Below, piece by piece: positions 48,630 through 56,188 of a DNA stretch of 64,000 bases (its first letter is position 1; the number at the start of each line of letters is the position of its first letter). A program made the translations under genes and the position numbers. The notes beneath the pieces are model-generated. The model did no database searches. It worked only from the letters and a program-made list of their open reading frames with translations, and was not told where the DNA came from. The stretch is taken from positions 2,480,001 through 2,544,000 of the forward strand of contig NZ_CP115669.1 of the NCBI RefSeq assembly GCF_029203285.1, read 5' to 3'. Source of the DNA: Pseudomonas sp. PSE14. GTDB taxonomy: Bacteria; Pseudomonadota; Gammaproteobacteria; Pseudomonadales; Pseudomonadaceae.

Positions 48630-50807
48630 TTGAAGAGGATGTCGTCATTGTTTGCCGGGCTGTGCGCCGCGCTTGCGGCTTGCGCGCTGCTCTGGCTATT
48701 GCCGTCGCTGGGGAATGCGCTGCTCTGGGCGGTCGCCGCGCTGATCGCCCTGGGGGCGCTGCGACCGGGCCTGCGCCTGCCGGGCTGGCCGCTGGCGCTG
48801 GGGGTGTTGTGCGGAGCCTGCCTGGCTGTGGCGCTGCATCTGTTGGCCGACCACTTCCAGCTGCGCTACGCGTGGCTCTACAGCAGCGCGGCGCTGCCGG
48901 CGTACCTGAAGTTCTCCAACCTCTGGGGTGGCGACGAGGGGACGGTGCTGTTGCTGGCCACCTTCTGCATGGCCGCCGCCCTGAGTGGTCGCCAGCTGGA
49001 CGGCTGGGCCGGACGCGGGATGGCGCTGATCGCCGCCTGGTACACGGCCACCGCCGCCTGGCTCGGGCCGTTCAGCGCAACGCCCATGGAGTGGCTGGCG
49101 CACCAGCCCAGCCAGGGCATGAACGCCCACCTGCAGACCTTCTGGATGTCCTTCCACGCGCCGTTGATTCTCTGTGCCTACGCCTGGGCCCTGGCGCCCG
49201 CCGGCGCCGCGCTCGGCGCGCTGGGGCAGGGCGGCGGCGCCTATGCCTGGGTGATGCCGCGCTACAGCCGGCGCGCCTGGCTGGTGCTCACGGCCGGTAT
49301 CGGCGCGGGCATGGCCTGGGCCATGGAGGACTTCACCTTCGGCCAGCTCTGGCACTGGGACCCGGTGCAGACCTCGGCCTTCGTCATCTGGGCGCTGCTC
49401 GGCGCGGTGCTGCACGGTGCTCGCCGCTGGCGCGCCGACGGCGCCAACCGCCGCCTGTTGCCGCTGCTCAGCCTGCTGGCGGCGGCCATGGCCTGCGTGG
49501 CGATGGCGGTGACCCGCAGCACGGTGCTGGCCAGCTCGCACCGTTACATCGGCACGACGTCGTGGCTCAGTCATCTGGCGCTGGCCTTGATCCTGCTGAT
49601 CCTCGCAGCCTTCTACCTCGTTGCCGGCCGGCGCGGCGAGAAAATGCGCCGGCGCGGGGCATCGGACTGGACGCTGGACGTGGCCATCTACCTGTTCGCC
49701 GGGGCCGGGCTGCTGGCTCTTGGCGCACTGATCCAGGCACATCTCTATGAGTGGCTTGGGCTGGAGCGGCCCAACGAGCTGAAACCCTTCTTCGAGACCC
49801 TGACCGCCTGGGCCACCACCCAGGAGATGGACAGCCTGCGCCGCGCCTTCGACCAGTGGGACGTCAATGGCTACGGACTGGCAAAGGGGTTGCTGCCGGT
49901 GCTGGCGCTGCTCGGGCTGATCGGCGGCTACAGCTTCCTGCGCCGTTGTGCCCGGCCCCGGCTCGCGCTGCTGGCAACGTTGGCGATGGCCGGCGTGATG
50001 CTCTGGGTCGGCTGGCGCGGTGGCTGGTTGAGCGGCGGCTACAACGGCGAGGGCATGCTCTCCCAGAGCGTGGTGGCGGTGTTGCCCTGGCTGGACGCGG
50101 CGCTGCTCGGCGGGGCCTTCCTGATGGGCTGTTGCCTGCTCTGGGGCGCGCTGAGCCTGTGGCGCAGCCGGCGCCTGGGTAACCTGCGCTACAGCGGCGG
50201 GCTGGCCCTGGTACATGGCGGCGCGGTGATCGCCCTGGTGGGCGGATTGGCGGCCACGGCGCTGAATACCTACCAGCAGATCAGCATTGCGCCCGGCACC
50301 TCCTTCGAGCAGTGGCACGCGGTGATCGGCGGGATGCAGATGCGCGTGCTGCCGGATGCCAGCCGTCCGGACTTCTCCGGCTACCACGCGGTGGCGAAGG
50401 TGGAGCTGCGCGATGGCGACCGTACGCTCGCCGGCCACGCGCTGTTCCAGGACAGCCGCGGCAATCCGCCGGCCTACCAGGGCCCGGTGCGCCAGCTCTG
50501 CGAGATTCTCGACTACCACTACGCACGTTTCGCCTCGGACCGCGGCTATGTGCTGCACCCGTTCATCGTGCGTGGCTGGAGCGGCGACCTGCAGGTCTGG
50601 GTGCCGGCCTCGGCGCGCTTGCTGAAGCAGCCCGATGACGAGATCGAAAGCGTGGTGGTGATCCGTCGTTATCCGTTCCTCTCGCTGGTCTGGGTCGGCC
50701 TGCTGGCGATGCTGTTCGGCGCCTTGTTGCTGCCGGCGGGCGGCGCTTTGCCAAAGCGCGGCCATACTGCTTCGGACGGCGTCGCACGGGCCGTGTCTCA
50801 GAGTTAG
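48630..50807 (+). CDS. Divergent CcmF-like haem-handling protein next to qhpADCB
   Basis: 725 residues, mostly hydrophobic, about 14 segments, with a soluble part near 595-690. CcmF landmarks are present: KFSNLWGGDEG (94-104), GMNAHLQ then HAP (163-178), and a WWD-like segment WHWDPVQTSAFVIW (241-254) that would hold haem. CcmF with CcmH ligates haem to apocytochromes in the periplasm. This one stands apart from any ccm operon and directly precedes qhpA, a dihaem cytochrome c. TTG at 48630 has GGAAGGGAGG five bases upstream, whereas the ATG at 48639 has none well placed. Activity is unproven. Confidence 0.8.
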   Translation: MKRMSSLFAGLCAALAACALLWLLPSLGNALLWAVAALIALGALRPGLRLPGWPLALGVLCGACLAVALHLLADHFQLRYAWLYSSAALPAYLKFSNLWGGDEGTVLLLATFCMAAALSGRQLDGWAGRGMALIAAWYTATAAWLGPFSATPMEWLAHQPSQGMNAHLQTFWMSFHAPLILCAYAWALAPAGAALGALGQGGGAYAWVMPRYSRRAWLVLTAGIGAGMAWAMEDFTFGQLWHWDPVQTSAFVIWALLGAVLHGARRWRADGANRRLLPLLSLLAAAMACVAMAVTRSTVLASSHRYIGTTSWLSHLALALILLILAAFYLVAGRRGEKMRRRGASDWTLDVAIYLFAGAGLLALGALIQAHLYEWLGLERPNELKPFFETLTAWATTQEMDSLRRAFDQWDVNGYGLAKGLLPVLALLGLIGGYSFLRRCARPRLALLATLAMAGVMLWVGWRGGWLSGGYNGEGMLSQSVVAVLPWLDAALLGGAFLMGCCLLWGALSLWRSRRLGNLRYSGGLALVHGGAVIALVGGLAATALNTYQQISIAPGTSFEQWHAVIGGMQMRVLPDASRPDFSGYHAVAKVELRDGDRTLAGHALFQDSRGNPPAYQGPVRQLCEILDYHYARFASDRGYVLHPFIVRGWSGDLQVWVPASARLLKQPDDEIESVVVIRRYPFLSLVWVGLLAMLFGALLLPAGGALPKRGHTASDGVARAVSQS

Positions 50808-50810
50808 ACA
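50794..50810. promoter_or_regulatory. Upstream activator site TGTC-N9-GACA of qhpADCB
   Basis: TGTCT-N7-AGACA dyad overlapping the last codons of the CcmF-like gene, centred 105 bases behind the -24 element at 50907. Confidence 0.7.
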
Positions 50811-50868
50811 GCAATCGCGAAATTAGACGCATCGAACCTCGGTCGGAGCGCCGAAGGCCCCTGGAAAT

Positions 50869-50893
50869 CCCGTCGTACGCCTGATACGACGGG
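50869..50893. promoter_or_regulatory. Perfect dyad CCCGTCGTA-N7-TACGACGGG upstream of qhpA
   Basis: Nine-base perfect arms centred 26 bases before the -24 element. It may be a second regulator's site, or a stem that ends read-through from the CcmF-like gene (no T-run follows). Confidence 0.5.
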
Positions 50894-50906
50894 CCCCGCG
50901 AAGGAC

Positions 50907-50922
50907 TGGCACACAACCTGCT
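50907..50922 (+). promoter_or_regulatory. Sigma-54 (-24/-12) promoter of qhpADCB
   Basis: TGGCAC-N5-CTGCT: one change from TTGCW, invariant GG and GC correctly placed, 101 bases before the qhpA start. Confidence 0.75.
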
Positions 50923-51007
50923 AAATCGCTACCAAGCGTTCGACGCAATCGCGCTTAGCCCATCGGTGGGCACGAATAACCAACAAGAATACCGAGGAGG
51001 CCTGACC

Positions 51008-52582
51008 TTGAAGATGACACGACTTCGGCACTGTCTGGGTGCCGGAACCCTGGCCGCACTGGCCCTAGCGCTGCACCAGCCGGCCAACGCCGCCGATGGC
51101 CAGGCGATCATCAACGCCAAGTGCCAGGCGTGCCACACGCCCGAAGGCAACAACTCCCTGAGCCGCATCAGCCATCAGCGCAAGACCCCCGAGGGTTGGC
51201 TGATGAGCATTGCGCGCATGCAGGTGATGTACGGCCTGAAGATCAGCGACGACGAACGCCGCTCGGTGGTCAAGTTCCTCGCCGACAAGCAGGGCCTGGC
51301 GCCAAGCGAGACCGAGGGTGTGCGTTACGCCCTGGAGCGCCGGCTGAACACCGTGGAGAAATTCGATACCAACTTCGAGCAGATGTGCGCCCGCTGTCAC
51401 TCCGGTGCGCGCATCGCCCTGCAGCGCCGCCCGGCGGCGGAGTGGGAGAAGCTGGTGAACTTCCACCTGGGCCGCTGGCCGTCGCTGGAATACCAGGCGC
51501 TGTCCCGCGATCGTGACTGGTTCGACCTGGCCAAGAAAGAAATGGTCCCGGAACTGGCCAAGCGCTACCCGTTGGACAGCAAGGCCTGGAGCGACTGGAA
51601 GCAGCACCGTCCCAAGGCCGAGTCGCTGGCGGGCGAGTGGAGCTTCGCCGGGCACATGCCGGGCAAGGGCGACCTCGCCGGCACCATGAGCGTGGCCAAG
51701 AGCGGCGACGATGCGTTCAAGGTCAGTGTGAAGGGCCAGTACGCCGACGGCGAGGCCTTCAACGGCGAAGGCAGTGCGGTGCTGTACAACGGCTACGAGT
51801 GGCGCGGCAACGTCACCGTGGGCGACCTGAGCATGCGCCAGGTGTTCGCCGCCCTCGACGGCCAGATGCAGGGCCGCATGTTCGACAAGGCCCACGACGA
51901 GCGTGGCCTGGACTTCGTCGCGGCCAAGAGCGGCACCAGTCGCGTACTGGGCGTGCAGCCGGCGTATATCAAGGCGGGCAGCGAGGCTGAAGTCACGGTC
52001 GTCGGTACCGGCCTGAAGGGCAAGCCATCGTTCGGCAAGGGCGTGGAAGTGGTCTCGCTGGTTTCGCAGACGCCCGAGCGCCTGACCGTCAAGGTCAAGG
52101 CCAGCGATGCGGCGGCGGTCGGCGACCATGACGTCACCGTCGGCACCGCCAAGGGCGGCAACCTGGCCGTGTACAAGGACATTGCCGAAGTGAAGGTGGT
52201 GCCGGAGTTCTCCGTCGCCCGCATCGGCGGCAATGGCGGTTCGACGCCCAAGGTCCAGGGCAGCTTCGATGCCGAGGCCTGGGGCAAGGGCGCCGACGGC
52301 AAGCCGTTCCGTATCGGCGTGTTCCCCGCGCAGTGGTCGGTGGAGCCGTTCGACGATCGCGCCAAGGAAGACCAGGACGTGAAGTTCGCCGGAGAGATGG
52401 ATGCCGACACCGGTATCTTCACCCCGGGCGACGCCGGCCCGAACCCGGCGCGCAAGATGATGACCAACAACGCCGGCAATCTGAAGGTGATCGCCGCGGT
52501 GGACGACGCGGGCCAGTCGCACAAGGGCGAAGGGCACATGATCGTGACCGTGCAGCGTTGGAACAACCCGCCGATCCCGTAA
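51008..52582 (+). CDS. qhpA: Quinohemoprotein amine dehydrogenase alpha subunit (dihaem)
   Basis: A periplasmic subunit carrying two c-type haems that pass electrons from the CTQ cofactor to external acceptors. Signal peptide about residues 1-29 (PANAA-DGQ), first haem C39-C42-H43 (CQACH), second C127-C130-H131 (CARCH), followed by three beta-rich domains. Sequence closely resembles the crystallised P. putida subunit (ISHQRKTPEGWLMSIARMQV, MTNNAGNLKVIA, VQRWNNPPIP end). TTG at 51008 sits seven bases after AGGAGG; ATG at 51014 is the alternative and GTG at 50966 is too early. First gene of qhpADCB. Confidence 0.96.
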   Translation: MKMTRLRHCLGAGTLAALALALHQPANAADGQAIINAKCQACHTPEGNNSLSRISHQRKTPEGWLMSIARMQVMYGLKISDDERRSVVKFLADKQGLAPSETEGVRYALERRLNTVEKFDTNFEQMCARCHSGARIALQRRPAAEWEKLVNFHLGRWPSLEYQALSRDRDWFDLAKKEMVPELAKRYPLDSKAWSDWKQHRPKAESLAGEWSFAGHMPGKGDLAGTMSVAKSGDDAFKVSVKGQYADGEAFNGEGSAVLYNGYEWRGNVTVGDLSMRQVFAALDGQMQGRMFDKAHDERGLDFVAAKSGTSRVLGVQPAYIKAGSEAEVTVVGTGLKGKPSFGKGVEVVSLVSQTPERLTVKVKASDAAAVGDHDVTVGTAKGGNLAVYKDIAEVKVVPEFSVARIGGNGGSTPKVQGSFDAEAWGKGADGKPFRIGVFPAQWSVEPFDDRAKEDQDVKFAGEMDADTGIFTPGDAGPNPARKMMTNNAGNLKVIAAVDDAGQSHKGEGHMIVTVQRWNNPPIP

Positions 52583-52613
52583 GCGTCGGGATCGGATGAA
52601 CTGAATACGTGAA

Positions 52614-52631
52614 TCCCGCCTTCGGGCGGGA
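52614..52631 (+). other. Stem-loop between qhpA and qhpD
   Basis: TCCCGCC-ttc-GGGCGGGA hairpin followed by AAAAAC rather than a T-run. Located 32 bases after qhpA and 28 before qhpD. It could protect the qhpA message end and raise its level over qhpDCB, a reading from structure only. Confidence 0.5.
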
Positions 52632-52658
52632 AAAACAACAAAGTTCCGGGAGGTCGCC

Positions 52659-54089
52659 ATGGGCGCCATCTTGAATCTGGTCGAACGCAACCTGCACGAA
52701 GTGCGGGTGGACGCCGACCGCCTGTTGTTCCACATCCCCAGCTCCTCGCTGTTCGCCAGCGACGAGTTGACCGGTGGGATCATCGACGCGCTGCGCGGGC
52801 ATGCCTGCTCGCCGGACGAACTGACTCAGCGCCTGGGCGGGCGCTTCGCCGCCGAAGAGATCGACGAGACCCTGCGCGAGCTGATCGCGCTGGAGCTGGT
52901 CAGCGACGGCTCGCCGCTCACCCCTGAAATCGGTGTCAAGAAAGTCGATCGCACCGCCCTCAACACCGTGGTGCTGAACGTCAACACCGGCTGCAACCTC
53001 AGCTGCACCTACTGCTACAAGGAGGACCTGGACAAGCCCTCCGCCGGCAAGAAGATGGGCGTGGAAACCGCCGAGGCTTCGGTGGAAATGCTGATCCAGG
53101 AGTCCCCCGACGAGCCGCGCTACACCGTGGTGTTCTTCGGCGGCGAACCGCTGTCCAACCGCCCGCTGATCGAGCACATGGTCGCGTACTGCGAGCGTCG
53201 CTTCGGCGAGCTGGGCAAGACGGTGGACTTCGTCATGACCACCAACGCCACACTGCTCACCGAGGAAATCGTCGACTGGCTCAACGCCCATCGCTTCGGA
53301 CTGTCAATCAGCATCGACGGACCGAAGACGGTGCACGACCGCAACCGCATCACCGTGGGCGGGCAGGGCACCTATGACGTGGTGCGGCGCAAGGCCGACA
53401 TGCTGCTGTCGCGCTACACCGCGCGGCCGGTCGGCGCGCGGGTGACCCTGACCACCGGCGTCACCGACGTCGAGACCATCTGGAACCACCTGTTCAACGA
53501 GATGGGCTTCGCCGAAGTCGGTTTCGCCCCGGTCACCTCGGGCGACATCAGCAGCTACAACCTCACCGGGGAAGAACTGAAGGACGTCTTCGCCAACATG
53601 AAGGCCCTCGGCCGTCGGTATCTGGACGAGGCGCTTCAGGGGCGCAACATCGGCTTCTCCAACCTGCACCAGTTGATCACCGACATCCACGAAGGGCAGA
53701 AGAAGGCCCTGCCGTGCGGCGCCGGCCTGAAGATGCTGGCGGTGGACCACAAGGGCGAGCTGAACCTGTGCCACCGCTTCACCGGTTCATCCCTGCCGAC
53801 CTTCGGCAACGTGCATGAAGGGGTGAAGCAGGCCGAGCTGAACGAGTTCCTGTCGCAGCGCCTGGACCGCACTGACACAGGCTGCGCCAGCTGCCGCATC
53901 CGCAACCTCTGCTCCGGCGGCTGCTACCACGAGAGCTACGCCCGCTACGGCGACCCGGCGCATCCCACTTACCACTACTGCGAACTGATGAGGGACTGGG
54001 TCGACTTCGGTATCGAGGTCTACAGCCGGATCATGGCTTCCAACCCCGGCTTCATCGACCGCCACATCACTCCGCGGAAGGCGCACTGA
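52659..54089 (+). CDS. qhpD: Radical SAM/SPASM enzyme QhpD (thioether cross-linking of QhpC)
   Basis: 476 residues. An N-terminal leader-binding-like region (1-95) precedes the radical SAM core with [4Fe-4S] motif C112-N-L-S-C116-T-Y-C119, and a C-terminal SPASM part is rich in Cys ([37 protein letters not shown]) for auxiliary clusters. QhpD makes three Cys-to-Asp/Glu thioether bonds in QhpC. Good ribosome site GGGAGG. One base separates it from qhpC. Confidence 0.96.
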   Translation: MGAILNLVERNLHEVRVDADRLLFHIPSSSLFASDELTGGIIDALRGHACSPDELTQRLGGRFAAEEIDETLRELIALELVSDGSPLTPEIGVKKVDRTALNTVVLNVNTGCNLSCTYCYKEDLDKPSAGKKMGVETAEASVEMLIQESPDEPRYTVVFFGGEPLSNRPLIEHMVAYCERRFGELGKTVDFVMTTNATLLTEEIVDWLNAHRFGLSISIDGPKTVHDRNRITVGGQGTYDVVRRKADMLLSRYTARPVGARVTLTTGVTDVETIWNHLFNEMGFAEVGFAPVTSGDISSYNLTGEELKDVFANMKALGRRYLDEALQGRNIGFSNLHQLITDIHEGQKKALPCGAGLKMLAVDHKGELNLCHRFTGSSLPTFGNVHEGVKQAELNEFLSQRLDRTDTGCASCRIRNLCSGGCYHESYARYGDPAHPTYHYCELMRDWVDFGIEVYSRIMASNPGFIDRHITPRKAH

Positions 54090-54090
54090 C

Positions 54091-54414
54091 ATGAAACATC
54101 TGAAAGCCATCAACAACAAAGCACAGAAGCTCGAACAGGCCGCCGCCGAGGACCGCATCGAAGACGTGGTGGCGATGAACTCCGTGGCCGGTTGCGCCTC
54201 GACCACCGACCCGGGCTGGGAAATCGACGTGTTCGGCGGCGTGTCCTCGCTCTGCCAGCCGATGGAAGCGGACCTCTACGGCTGCTCCGACCCTTGCTGG
54301 TGGCCGGCCCAGGTGCCGGACATGATGAGTACCTACCCCGACTGGAACAAGGACGCGCAGGCCTCGGCCGAGAACTGGCGCAACCTCGGCACTGTATTCC
54401 CGGACGACAAATGA
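54091..54414 (+). CDS. qhpC: Quinohemoprotein amine dehydrogenase gamma subunit precursor (CTQ peptide)
   Basis: 107 residues: a 28-residue leader, then a mature chain from MNSVAGC. By aligning mature numbering with the P. putida subunit, every modified residue is present: Cys35-Glu44, Cys55-Asp61 and Cys69-Asp77 for thioethers, and Cys65-Trp71 for cysteine tryptophylquinone ([10 protein letters not shown]). The leader has no Sec signal, consistent with modification in the cytoplasm, QhpE cleavage and QhpF export. Sits between the cross-linking enzyme and the beta subunit gene. Confidence 0.96.
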   Translation: MKHLKAINNKAQKLEQAAAEDRIEDVVAMNSVAGCASTTDPGWEIDVFGGVSSLCQPMEADLYGCSDPCWWPAQVPDMMSTYPDWNKDAQASAENWRNLGTVFPDDK

Positions 54415-54443
54415 GCGGACAGAAGAACAAGAGGAAAACCTGC

Positions 54444-55577
54444 ATGTCCAGAAAAGCATTCGCCGCCGCGCTCGGCAGCCTCTCGCTGGCCGGCGCGCTG
54501 CAAGCCATCGCCGCAGACGCCGACTTCGATAAGAGCAAGGCGCTGGAAAGTGGCCACGAGTACCTGATCAGCACCAACTACCCCAACAACCTGCACGTCG
54601 TCGACATGCAGACTGACAAGCTGTTCAAGACCTGCACCATCCCCGGCGCCTACGGCCCGGGCATGACCCAGCTGTCGCCGGACCGCAAGGTGGTCTACAT
54701 CCTGAGCAACCACTACGCGGACATCTACGGCATCAAGCTCGATGACTGCCAGCCGGTGTTCCACGCCACCATCGCGCAGAAGCCGGGCGAGAACGCGCGG
54801 GCGATGTTCTCCATGACCGTCAGCCATGACGGCAAGGAGATCTACGCCATCGCCAACCCGACGAAGATCCTCGCCGAGCACTACGAGGTGCAGCAGCCGC
54901 GCCTGCAGATCTACTCGGTGGCTGACGGCATGAATGCCAAGCCCGTGCGCACCTTCCCGGCGCCACGCCAGCTGACCATCATGCAGACCGGCGACGACGG
55001 CACCCTCTACGTGGCGGGCCCGGACATCTACAAGGTGGACGTGAAGACCGGCAAGTTCGACGTGGCGATCCCCAGCCGCAACTGGAAGCGCCCGAACTAC
55101 TCGCCGCCGGACGTGCTCTACGTATGGAACCAGCAGACCTACTCCCGTGATTTCTCGCTGTTCTACACTGCCGCGAAGTTCAAGGATGACAAGCAGGACC
55201 CGGCCACCGCCGACTTCCGCTATGGTTTCTTCAACGTGGACCTGGCCACCGGCAAGACCGAGACCCTCGACTTCGGCCCGGTCACCGAGGTGTACTTCAG
55301 CGGCATGCGCTCGCCGACCGACCGCAATGTCATCTACGGCGTGCTCAACCGCCTGACCAAGTACGACATCAAGGAGCAGAAGCTGGTCAAGGCCGCGAAC
55401 CTGGACCACTCCTACTACTGCCTGACCGTCAACAAGGCCGGCACCAAGCTGTATCTCTCCGGTACCTTCAATGACGTGGCCATCTTCGACGCCAACAGCC
55501 TGGAGCGCCTCGGTGATCTGAAGCTGCCCGGCGGCGACATGGCGATCACCACCAGCCAGGCCTTCGTGGCCAACTGA
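54444..55577 (+). CDS. qhpB: Quinohemoprotein amine dehydrogenase beta subunit (seven-bladed propeller)
   Basis: 377 residues with a signal peptide (MSRKAFAAALGSLSLAGAL, cleavage near IAA-DA) and a YVTN-type beta-propeller (GHEYLISTNYPNNLHVVDMQ, GDMAITTSQAFVAN end). It closely resembles the P. putida beta subunit that covers the CTQ site. ATG at 54444 has GAGGA eight bases upstream; an upstream in-frame ATG at 54411 overlaps the qhpC stop (ATGA) and is a real alternative, giving 11 more residues. Followed by a terminator. Confidence 0.95.
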   Translation: MSRKAFAAALGSLSLAGALQAIAADADFDKSKALESGHEYLISTNYPNNLHVVDMQTDKLFKTCTIPGAYGPGMTQLSPDRKVVYILSNHYADIYGIKLDDCQPVFHATIAQKPGENARAMFSMTVSHDGKEIYAIANPTKILAEHYEVQQPRLQIYSVADGMNAKPVRTFPAPRQLTIMQTGDDGTLYVAGPDIYKVDVKTGKFDVAIPSRNWKRPNYSPPDVLYVWNQQTYSRDFSLFYTAAKFKDDKQDPATADFRYGFFNVDLATGKTETLDFGPVTEVYFSGMRSPTDRNVIYGVLNRLTKYDIKEQKLVKAANLDHSYYCLTVNKAGTKLYLSGTFNDVAIFDANSLERLGDLKLPGGDMAITTSQAFVAN

Positions 55578-55591
55578 TCGGCAGGATCGGG

Positions 55592-55624
55592 CTGCCCGGG
55601 GCGCAAGGCCCCGGGCAGTTTCCT
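55592..55624 (+). terminator. Rho-independent terminator of qhpADCB
   Basis: CTGCCCGGGGC-loop-GCCCCGGGCAG followed by TTTCCTCT, 15 bases after the qhpB stop. Confidence 0.85.
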
Positions 55625-55652
55625 CTGGAATATCAGCCCTCCGGCTGAAGCG

Positions 55653-55820
55653 TCAGATTTCTGGCTCTGGGCTCAGGCTTTTTGTCTCCAGTCTTTCCAG
55701 CGCCAGGTACCTCTGGGCTCCGCAGCGCGCACAGCGTTGGCACAGCATCGGCACGTGGCCTACGTCGGTCGGACTCCCTTCGTCCCAATGGCATCCCAGG
55801 AAAAAGCAGCGCAATCGCAT
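55653..55820 (-). CDS. Small Cys-rich putative metal-binding protein, 55 residues
   Basis: ATG at 55820 with GGAGGAGG five bases upstream, 55 codons to TGA at 55653. It reads MRLRCFFLGCHWDEG... then CQRCARCGAQRYLALERLE. Five cysteines: Cys5, Cys10 and the cluster C27-x2-C30-x2-C33, plus His11 and His22, suggest a small zinc site. I recall very similar Pseudomonas proteins catalogued as a Cys-rich small-protein family (PSPA7_2676 type), with no known function. Convergent with qhpB and too short for common ORF cut-offs. Confidence 0.8.
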   Translation of the reverse strand: MRLRCFFLGCHWDEGSPTDVGHVPMLCQRCARCGAQRYLALERLETKSLSPEPEI

Positions 55821-56188
55821 ATGTCCTCCTCCGGGTATTCCCGGTTTGTAGACAGATAGAAAGGGCGGTGATGCTGCTGGCTTGTTCTTGTGTGCAGGCG
55901 GCTAGCAGCCTCCCGCCAGCCGTCTAGAATGGACAATCTAAAGTGCCGGACGGCGTTGGGCGCCGGCTGTTCCTGCGCCATTGCGCGCAGTGAGGGGGAC
56001 GGTGCAGTGCCCGGACCTCGCGGTGTCGAGCGGCACCGTTCCGGGTTCGCAGGAATTGTGTTCGTGATCGTCAATGTTTTGGCGAAGTATTGATATGTGA
56101 CAATTGTTGCGACAAATTAACGCCGCGATCCTGATGCTTTTTTGCTATGATTGACTCCCAGGTTAAGGACAGCTTGCAGAGACTTTCC

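Noticed and set aside
48696-50765. A 689-codon minus-strand frame opposite the CcmF-like gene
   Set aside because: Antisense shadow; Gln/Arg-rich with no signature, whereas the plus strand has haem-protein motifs and membrane segments.
50966-51007. GTG at 50966 as the qhpA start
   Set aside because: It lies ahead of the AGGAGG ribosome site and would put charged residues before the signal peptide; TTG 51008 fits better.
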